The notes under the pieces were generated by a model. The model ran no database searches and had not been told where the DNA came from. It saw only the letters and a list, made by a program, of their open reading frames with translations. The position numbers were made by a program, and so were the translations under genes. 64,000 nucleotides of DNA from Myxococcales bacterium (GTDB lineage: Bacteria; Myxococcota_A; UBA9160; UBA4427): the NCBI GenBank assembly GCA_012959805.1, contig DUCN01000054.1, forward strand, positions 42,092 to 106,091, given 5' to 3'. Shown here piece after piece: positions 57,679 to 64,000 of the stretch (position 1 is the stretch's first letter; each line of letters opens with the position of its first letter).

Positions 57679-58806
57679 CTATCTTTCGATGAACGCGTAG
57701 ATATCGAATTTTTGATCCTTCGAGATAAAGGCATCGCCTTCGGCTTCGAGGAGTTTGAGGAATGCGTCGACCACGACCGGGTCGAATTGGGTTCCCGAGT
57801 ACTTATGCATCTCGGCAATCACGATGTCTATCGAGAGTGCTTTCCGATACGGGCGATCCGAGGTCATCGCTTCGACGGTATCCGCGACAACGATGACGCG
57901 TGACGGAAGCGGGATCTGATCGCCGGCGAGTCGGTCGGGATAGCCACTCTTGCATCCGTCGAACCACTCGTGATGATGTCGGACGCAGGGCACGATGCTA
58001 TGCAGAAACTCGACAGGCTCGAGGATTCTCGCGCCGATTTCCGGATGTTTCTGGATCTCTTCATACTCTTCTGGGGTGAGTCGGTCCGGCTTGGTGATGA
58101 TGGCATCAGGGATCCCGATCTTCCCGACGTCGTGCAACAGTCCGGCGAAATAGATCCGCTCGATGAGTTCTGTGCGAAGACCCATCTGATCGCCGATGCG
58201 TGAAGCGTACACGGCGACCCGCTCTGAATGACCGCGGGTGTAGGCATCCTTGGCATCGATGGCCTCAGCCAGCGCTCGAATCGTCTGTATATAGGCGGTT
58301 CGTAGTTCTGTGTTCTTGCCGTCGAGTTGTTTCGTGCGGTCGCGAACTTTTTCTTCCAGGTTCTTGTTCATGTCCTGAAGTTTGAAATTCTGTTCGCGGG
58401 TGACATGGTTGAGCCGCTTGATCTCGGCCTTGAGGTCGTATTGATCGAAGGCCTGGCGAAGTGTTGCCTTCAGTTCTTCGTCGTTCCACGGCTTCGTGAT
58501 CAATCGGAAGATTTCGCCCTTGTTGATGGCTTCGACCGCGATCGTCATGTCGGTGTACCCGGTGAGCATCATTCGAACGACGTCGCTGTGTCGGTCTCGG
58601 ACGGAGGAGAGAAAGTCGACACCGCTCATGTCGGGCATTCTCTGGTCGGAGACGATTACCTGGGGCGCGCATTGTTCGATCAACTCGAACGCTTCGCTCG
58701 GATTGTTCGCGGTGAGCACCCGGATAGGCTCATTGCGCAGAAGACGCTGCAGCGCCTTCAAGATATTGACCTCGTCATCGACGAATAAGACGGTGTGGTC
58801 TTCCAC
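57679..58806 (-). CDS. Response regulator with HD-GYP domain (RpfG-like)
   Basis: 375 residues. The receiver domain (1-120) has Asp54 in VIVSDQRMPDMSG. A coiled coil links it to an HD-GYP domain (about 185-365) with LLHDVGKIGIPDAI. HD-GYP proteins hydrolyse c-di-GMP. The signature region reads HHEWFDGCKSGYPDRLAGDQ, two residues longer than the usual HHExxDGxGYP. It is the first of three close same-strand genes, so a signal input, a partner switch and a chaperone adapter may share an operon. Confidence 0.92.
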   Translation of the reverse strand: MEDHTVLFVDDEVNILKALQRLLRNEPIRVLTANNPSEAFELIEQCAPQVIVSDQRMPDMSGVDFLSSVRDRHSDVVRMMLTGYTDMTIAVEAINKGEIFRLITKPWNDEELKATLRQAFDQYDLKAEIKRLNHVTREQNFKLQDMNKNLEEKVRDRTKQLDGKNTELRTAYIQTIRALAEAIDAKDAYTRGHSERVAVYASRIGDQMGLRTELIERIYFAGLLHDVGKIGIPDAIITKPDRLTPEEYEEIQKHPEIGARILEPVEFLHSIVPCVRHHHEWFDGCKSGYPDRLAGDQIPLPSRVIVVADTVEAMTSDRPYRKALSIDIVIAEMHKYSGTQFDPVVVDAFLKLLEAEGDAFISKDQKFDIYAFIER

Positions 58807-59142
58807 CGGAGCCTCCGGGCGAGTTTCGAGCCTTCCTTGGCACCGAATGTCCTCGCCTCAAGCTGTGGGCCGTATGGACGGGCTCACAGACGTGTTCATC
58901 GGCGAAATGTTATCCCACCGTTAGGAAACACGTAGAAAAGGAGGGGTGTTCCGTGTGATGATCGGCATTGGGTTGGCATTGGGTTGGCCGGGGGAAGGCA
59001 AGGGGCAGGCAGGTGGCAGGCAGAGCAGTGCTTTCACAACAGCGGAATTCGACAGGTGGAGTGTATCAAGGGCACCCATCGACTTGCAACGATGCGCGGG
59101 AGCCCGAATCGGTGGGAAAGCCCTCGTGGCTCGTTCGTCTCG
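58807..59142. other. Intergenic region with short repeats
   Basis: No gene is supported here. A GGCATTGGGTT unit is tandemly duplicated at 58964-58985, and GGCAGGCAG-type repeats follow at about 58998-59025. The region should hold the promoter of the HD-GYP operon and the end of the AAA gene. Confidence 0.45.
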
Positions 59143-60069
59143 CTAGAGGTAGTTTCCGCCGTCCATGTGGACGCGCGTGTGGGCTTGTCGAAGGCGGCTG
59201 ATCTCGCGGGCAAAATCATCGTTCGAGACGGCTTCGGGTTCCTCCCCGGCAGCATCGCATCTGGCCTTCCGTCGCAGCACCGCATGCAGCATTCGAACCC
59301 AATCGCCGATGCTCGGATCCCGCGTGCCGTCGACGACCTTTGCCCAATCCACGTTCTCGAAGAGAATCCGGCTTGCGCGCCCCTCGGCTTTCCTGGCATG
59401 GACTTCGAGGGCTTCAATGATGTCTTCCGGGAAGCTGGCGTTCACTTCGATCACCCGCTCGAATCGACCTGGCGAGAGAAATGCATGGGGCAGTGTGTCG
59501 GGGTGGGCGGTGCTGCCGAGTACCAGACAGCGGGGCGCTGCCAATGCTCGATCGATCAATTCGAAGAGGAAATCCATGATCGGGCCGACTGGGAGTTCCG
59601 ATGCACGCGGACCCATATCATGGGCCTGTGAGAACTCGAGTTCGTCAAAGAATACGGTGACCGGGGGCATTTCGTCCAGCGCTGCCGTCCAGCCCTGAAT
59701 CAACTCGCCGACCTTGCTCGCACCATGAATCACGTCGAGCACTATGCGAGGAACATCGACTCGGATGAAGGCCATGCCTGTATGGGCGGCAAGTGCTTCA
59801 GCGAGCAGGGACTTCCCAGTGGCGCGCTTTCCGATCATCAACATCGCGCTCGGCGGAAAAGTGCCCCAGCGCCCATAGATCTCGGGACTCGTCTGGGCGT
59901 AGGCGTAGGTGAGGATTTCTTCCTTGGCGAGGGTCAATCCACCGATCTCATCGAAGCCCACTTCGGGAGCCGGAATGATCTGGGCGCCTCTCGCGAGGGG
60001 GTCAACCGCTCTTTGGAAGCTCGACCAGATGTTTTGGGCACGTTCGGCATGAATTCGTCGATCGGTCAT
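59143..60069 (-). CDS. AAA+ ATPase
   Basis: 308 residues of a single AAA domain. The start of the fold reads FDEIGGLTLAKEEILTYAYA. Walker A is GKRATGKS (residues 80-87), Walker B VFFDELEF, and the arginine-finger region SPGRFERVIEVNASFPEDII. It looks like the ATPase part of FtsH/p97-like proteins but has no protease or second AAA domain, so it may remodel a partner. It lies between tRNA-Glu and the signalling genes and is separated from them by about 340 bases. Confidence 0.88.
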   Translation of the reverse strand: MTDRRIHAERAQNIWSSFQRAVDPLARGAQIIPAPEVGFDEIGGLTLAKEEILTYAYAQTSPEIYGRWGTFPPSAMLMIGKRATGKSLLAEALAAHTGMAFIRVDVPRIVLDVIHGASKVGELIQGWTAALDEMPPVTVFFDELEFSQAHDMGPRASELPVGPIMDFLFELIDRALAAPRCLVLGSTAHPDTLPHAFLSPGRFERVIEVNASFPEDIIEALEVHARKAEGRASRILFENVDWAKVVDGTRDPSIGDWVRMLHAVLRRKARCDAAGEEPEAVSNDDFAREISRLRQAHTRVHMDGGNYL

Positions 60070-60198
60070 GGTCTCAGTCTAGCGGCCTCGCGCGCAGCCG
60101 TCCGAGAACTTGCCCGGGATATGGGCAGGGAGGGACCGGTGAAGAGGTGATTGAGGGTGGCGCGGGCGGCGACCTGTGGAATACTGCGCGGCCAGCGC

Positions 60199-60273
60199 GT
60201 CCCCATCGTCTAGCGGTTAGGACATCGGCCTTTCAAGCCGACGACACGGGTTCGATCCCCGTTGGGGACGCCA
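60199..60273 (+). tRNA. tRNA-Glu(TTC)
   Basis: The cloverleaf is complete: acceptor GTCCCCA/TGGGGAC, anticodon stem TCGGC/GCCGA with loop CTTTCAA giving anticodon TTC (60232-60234), T-arm GGGTTCGATCC. The CCA end is encoded at 60271-60273. Mobile-element debris starts about 120 bases downstream, consistent with tRNA genes as insertion hotspots. Confidence 0.97.
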
Positions 60274-60393
60274 CCTTCATCAACAGATTCGAACAGCTAA
60301 GACTGCGAAAATTGTCGTGATAACGCCGTGTAGGTCGGCAAGATATGTCGGACAAGCAATGCTCTTCGCTAAGAGACGGCTTTTGGCTTCGGC

Positions 60394-60731
60394 CTAAGCC
60401 ACCTTCTGGGCTAGATATTCCTTCTTTCTTCTTTCCATCGTTCTTCTCTTGATCCTGAATCGCTCGGTCAGCACCGCATAGCGTCGTCCGAAGTAGACAT
60501 CGGATGGCGTAACGTAGTCGATCGATTCGCGATAGCGCTCGTTGTTGTAGTCGGGGAGCAAGCGAAGCTTGCGAGCAAAGTCCCAAAGAGCCGCTTCCAG
60601 CTCCCACGCAAAGTAGTCGTGCTGAAGCTTCACGACGTTCTTCATCGTCCGGTGATCGCGCTCGATCTTGCCCTGGGTCTGTGGGTGATACGGAGCGCCT
60701 CGGGTGTGGGTGCTCTTGATTGGAGACTTGA
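60394..60731 (-). pseudogene. Truncated IS3-type transposase (C-terminal part)
   Basis: The minus strand encodes RGAPYHPQTQGKIERDHRTM and later NNERYRESIDYVTPSDVYFG, then RFRIKRRTMERRKKEYLAQK, the last third of an integrase-core transposase. The catalytic N-terminal two thirds are absent, and a short internal stretch differs from the family. Upstream, coding resemblance stops near 60731. The intact IS407-type element begins at 60819. Confidence 0.82.
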
Positions 60732-60895
60732 TCACGAATGCCGGAGTCGGCGGGCGTTCGCCCGAAATGTTCTTTGAACAATGGGAACAACAGCAAAGGG
60801 AAGCAGCTTGAGGGTCAATGACCTGCCCCGAAGAAGCTGACCCATTCAAAATGTTAGAATTTGGCCGAGTTCACTCGAGATGAGGAGAGTTCGCC

Positions 60896-61162
60896 TTGAA
60901 GAAATCGAAATTTACCGAGCAGCAGATCGCCTTCGCCCTACGCCAGGCTGAGACGGGCACGAAGGTCAAAGAGATCGTCCGGCAGATGGGGATCACCGAA
61001 CAGACGTTCTATCGCTGGAAGCGGAAGTTCGGCGGCCTGGGCCCTTCAGAGCTGCGCAAACTTCGGATGCTTGAGGAAGAAACTCGGCAGCTCAAGAAGC
61101 TCGTGGCGGACCTCTCGCTCGATAAGGCGATGCTGCAGGAGGTCATCGAAAAAAAACTATGA
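60896..61162 (+). CDS. IS407-type OrfA
   Basis: 88 residues from TTG 60896 with GAGGAGAG upstream. The helix-turn-helix KFTEQQIAFALRQAETGTKV and MGITEQTFYRWKRKFGG, then a leucine zipper (LRMLEEETRQLKKLVADLSL), are standard IS3 OrfA. It ends near a run of eight A residues before the overlap with orfB, the likely site of -1 slippage that makes the fused transposase. Confidence 0.95.
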   Translation: MKKSKFTEQQIAFALRQAETGTKVKEIVRQMGITEQTFYRWKRKFGGLGPSELRKLRMLEEETRQLKKLVADLSLDKAMLQEVIEKKL

Positions 61163-62001
61163 AGGTCGCTCAGAAGCGGCCTCTCATCGTCTTCATGAAG
61201 GACAGTTTTCAAGTCAGTGAACGTCGAGCATGCCGCGTCTTACCGCTGGCTCGCGCAAGTTGCCGTCGTCGGTCGACTCGCAAAGACCCGATCGTTCTTC
61301 GTCAGAGGATTCGAGAGCTCGCGGAGAGTCGTGTCCGATACGGCTACCGCCGTATCCACATCTTGCTTCAGCGGGAAGGATTTAAAGTGAGCAAGCATCG
61401 GGTTCACAGGCTGTATCGCGAGGAAGGCTTGAGTTTGAGGCGTAAGCGGCCGCGCCGACATGTCTCGGCGGCACGCCGCGTTGAGCGACCACAACCTCAA
61501 CAAAAGAATCAGAGCTGGTCGATGGACTTTGTCTCCGATGCCCTCTTTGATGGCCGTCGATTCAGAGCGTTTACGTTGGTCGAGAATTTTAGTCGAGAAT
61601 GTCTTGCGATTCGTCCGGCTCCAAAGATCTTTGGATCCGACGTCGCCGAGTTCTTGGACGAAGTCGTCGAGACGCACGGCAAGCCAGAACGAATCTATCT
61701 GGACAACGGTCCGGAGTTCATCTCGAAGGCGTTGGACCTCTGGGCCTATCAAGCGGGTGTCACGCTCGATTTTTCTCGTCCCGGAAAACCGACGGATAAC
61801 GCGTACATCGAGTCGTTCAACGGAAGCTTTCGAGATGAATGCTTGAACGTGAACTGGTTTTTGTCTATGGAAGATGCACGGACCAAGATCGAAGCTTGGC
61901 GCCAGGAGTACAATGAGTTCCGACCGCACAGTTCGCTCGGGGAAAAGACTCCCGAGCAGTTCTTGGGGTCTGGGGACTGGGTCCCCAGAGTCCCGACTTA
62001 G
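61159..62001 (+). CDS. IS407-type OrfB transposase
   Basis: 280 residues. The DDE catalytic core is visible: the first Asp in SWSMDFVSDALFDGRRFRAF, the second in YLDNGPEFISKALDLW, and the third Glu region in AYIESFNGSFRDECLNVNWF. A HTH_21-type segment (RYGYRRIHILLQREGFKVSK) precedes it. The end KTPEQFLGSGDWVPR follows the common IS407 pattern. It appears intact and, with OrfA, could be active. Confidence 0.95.
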   Translation: MKVAQKRPLIVFMKDSFQVSERRACRVLPLARASCRRRSTRKDPIVLRQRIRELAESRVRYGYRRIHILLQREGFKVSKHRVHRLYREEGLSLRRKRPRRHVSAARRVERPQPQQKNQSWSMDFVSDALFDGRRFRAFTLVENFSRECLAIRPAPKIFGSDVAEFLDEVVETHGKPERIYLDNGPEFISKALDLWAYQAGVTLDFSRPGKPTDNAYIESFNGSFRDECLNVNWFLSMEDARTKIEAWRQEYNEFRPHSSLGEKTPEQFLGSGDWVPRVPT

Positions 62002-62134
62002 GCCAGAAACTAACGTTTCAAATGGACCGGTTTCTTAAGGCAGGTCAACAAGCGAAATCCCTAACATAACGACTGGTACCGTTTCCTTGGGCTTGCCAGC
62101 TGACCTTTGTTAGATCGCATCTGCCACATCAACG

Positions 62135-63169
62135 TTAGTTTCGCCGACGGCGCACTCTCCTACCCAGAACAGCCCCTGTCGACGGGTCGAGCCCGTTCAC
62201 GCTTGTCCCGGGTGGGACCAGTGCGTCGATCGCCTCGAGGGTGTCCTTGCTCAGCACGACGTCGCTACCCGCTAAACAATCATCGAGTTGCTCATGAGTT
62301 CGGGGACCGATGATCACAGACGTCACGGCCGGATGTTCGCGCGCGAAACCCAACGCGAGATGTGCGAGCGAAAGCCCCGCGTCGGCGGCAATCTTGGACA
62401 AGTCCTCGACGAGCTGAAATTTGCGGTGATGGAGTTCGCTTTCCGGATCAAATTGACGACCGAACCGCGCTGCGCTTCTCGCCAAACGTGTCTTCTCGCC
62501 GAGGTCGGAGGGCGATCGGTAGCGGCCGGTCAGCCAACCGCCGTCGAGGGGGCTCCAGACGATCACTCCCATGCCGTAGCGCTCACAGACTGGAAGCACC
62601 GTTCGCTCAATGTCGCGAGAGAAGATCGAATACCAGGGCTGTTCGCAGCGAAAACGTTGGAAGCCCATTTTCTCGGCCGTCCACTGCGACTCGACAATGC
62701 GATCGCCCGGGAACATCGACGATCCGATTGCGCGCACCTTGCCCTGACGAACAAGATCCGTGAGGGCGGACAACGTTTCCTCAATATCCGTCGCGTCATC
62801 CCAACGATGAATCTGGTAAAGATCGATGTAGTCCGTGCCCAGACGACGGAGGCTACTCTCGACCTCCTCGATGATCCATTTCCGCGAGCCGCCCTTCATG
62901 TTCGGGTCCTGGCCCATCGGGATGAAAAATTTAGTCGCAAGAACAACGCGATCACGGCGATCTTTGAGCGCTGCGCCGACGATCTCCTCAGACTCGCCGC
63001 CGGAATAGGCGTCCGCGGTGTCGATGAAATTCACACCCGCGTCGAGGGCTTTGTGAATCATACCGATGCATTCGTCGTGATCGCGATTGCCCATTGCGCC
63101 AAACATCATGGCTCCTAGACAGCTGCGGCTCACGGTGATTCCGGTCTTACCGAGGTTCTGAAATTCCAA
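62135..63169 (-). CDS. Aldo/keto reductase
   Basis: 344 residues. The tetrad is present: Asp and Tyr in NFIDTADAYSGGESEE, Lys in VVLATKFFIP, His in DLYQIHRWDD. The NADPH-binding C-terminal part has SVIIGPRTHEQLDDCL. The end is arginine-rich (VLGRRVRRRRN), an unusual basic tail. It reduces aldehydes or ketones; the substrate is not evident. It follows the IS and is transcribed in the same direction as the rRNA operon behind it. Confidence 0.94.
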   Translation of the reverse strand: MEFQNLGKTGITVSRSCLGAMMFGAMGNRDHDECIGMIHKALDAGVNFIDTADAYSGGESEEIVGAALKDRRDRVVLATKFFIPMGQDPNMKGGSRKWIIEEVESSLRRLGTDYIDLYQIHRWDDATDIEETLSALTDLVRQGKVRAIGSSMFPGDRIVESQWTAEKMGFQRFRCEQPWYSIFSRDIERTVLPVCERYGMGVIVWSPLDGGWLTGRYRSPSDLGEKTRLARSAARFGRQFDPESELHHRKFQLVEDLSKIAADAGLSLAHLALGFAREHPAVTSVIIGPRTHEQLDDCLAGSDVVLSKDTLEAIDALVPPGTSVNGLDPSTGAVLGRRVRRRRN

Positions 63170-63335
63170 TAGGGGCTCCCGGGAAAGTTAACGTTAATGT
63201 CTACACTCGAATTGTAGCTGCGTTGATCGTGGCAAGCCCTACTCGTCGGTGGAGAGCGAATAACGGAGGGCGCCCTTGGCCTGCCAGAATCTTCGGGCTT
63301 GCCAATTAGATTCCGCGCTGAGGCGTACATACAGA

Positions 63336-63381
63336 AACGGCGCCCGAGAATTAGACCTAACGTCTACTCTCGAGCGCCGTT
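63336..63381 (-). terminator. Rho-independent terminator of the rRNA operon
   Basis: On the minus strand a long stem pairs AACGGCGCTCGAGA with TCTCGGGCGCCGTT, with one mismatch and an inner TAGAC/GTCTA stem, then TTTCTGT. It lies directly after the 5S gene in the direction of transcription, as expected for an rRNA operon end. Confidence 0.8.
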
Positions 63382-63390
63382 GCAAATAAA

Positions 63391-63508
<118 letters not shown>

Positions 63509-63667
63509 AACCCAATCGCTGCCTTCCGTTCCCTAAATAATAAGAACAGCGATGCTATTTCTGCTTCATCAACCAATCTGTTGATTGTTGATATCTGAAT
63601 ACTTTTCCGAACTGGAGCGTCTAACTCGCATTGTTAACTCTTTAACTCTCGCCAAAGACCGATCGAT

Positions 63668-64000
<333 letters not shown>

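Larger units (their letters stand above)
60819..62047 (+). mobile_element. IS407-group (IS3 family) insertion sequence
   Basis: A 1,229-base element with imperfect terminal inverted repeats: left TGACCTGCCCCGAAGAA, right TGACCTGCCTTAAGAA read from the other strand. Two overlapping genes, orfA and orfB, lie in a -1 relation. IS407-group elements usually make four-base target repeats; here the flanks TCAA and ACAA differ at one position. A 7-bp hairpin TGGGGAC-TGG-GTCCCCA is at 61972-61988. Sequence about 50 bases beyond its right end also flanks the relic at 3222. Confidence 0.9.

Noticed and set aside
60815..62051. Exact target-site duplication around the IS
   Set aside because: The four-base flanks are TCAA and ACAA; they do not match, so a duplication cannot be claimed.

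Overview
The window is a stretch of bacterial chromosome, GC-rich apart from a few AT-rich patches and almost entirely coding. Its gene content suggests an uncultured, Gram-negative, deltaproteobacterial-type organism (Myxococcota / Desulfobacterota / Binatota-like). The evidence for this is an LPS-export cluster joined to rpoN, ptsN, hprK, rapZ, EIIA-Man and HPr, a SpoIID-like protein beside yajC-secD-secF, and bactofilin, RpfG-type, V4R and DUF4388 regulators. There is also a UGA-decoded selenoprotein and a parS-like site of the Myxococcus type. This assignment is inference from gene content; no 16S gene is present.

Layout. 0-3.2 kb: a metallophosphoesterase, an MFS carrier and a deiodinase-like selenoprotein read through an in-frame UGA with a SECIS-like hairpin just downstream. 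3.2-4.5 kb: an IS3-family relic and DNA without genes. 4.5-12.9 kb: accessory metabolism, with two YbaK-domain proteins (one fused to a hemerythrin-like domain), a decayed FAD oxidoreductase, an SDR, a GreA/GreB-like factor, a pair of acyl-CoA dehydrogenases and a second MFS exporter. 13-17.6 kb: a flagellin with a sigma-54 promoter but a premature amber codon, an ECF-like sigma factor with a small partner, a CBS protein, and an EAL-HDOD gene also cut by an amber codon. 17.6-20 kb: the two acetolactate synthase subunits on the minus strand.

20.5-33.5 kb is the housekeeping core: lptC-lptA-lptB, rpoN, the regulatory PTS genes (ptsN, hprK, rapZ, EIIA-Man, HPr), metK, spoIID-like, yajC, secD and secF, with many four-base stop/start overlaps. 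Then come bactofilin and a TolC-family protein on the minus strand, and a plus-strand run ispD-ispF-cysS-uvrB-uvrC followed by a retropepsin-like protein and comEC. 47.2-60.1 kb is mostly minus strand: enoyl-CoA hydratase, a large hybrid histidine kinase whose 3' end carries the parS-like palindrome, a TauE permease, a plus-strand S9 peptidase, then a signalling group (DUF4388-DnaJ-TPR, V4R-STAS, RpfG-like HD-GYP regulator) and an AAA+ ATPase. After tRNA-Glu(TTC) at 60.2 kb come a truncated transposase and a complete IS407-group insertion sequence, an aldo/keto reductase, and the 3' end of an rRNA operon (23S partial, 5S, terminator) on the minus strand.

The most notable items are the UGA-interrupted deiodinase-like selenoprotein, the two in-frame amber codons in flagellin and EAL-HDOD genes 3.2 kb apart, the parS-like site, the DUF4388/V4R/HD-GYP signalling group, and an IS relic and intact IS copy that share sequence beyond the IS end.
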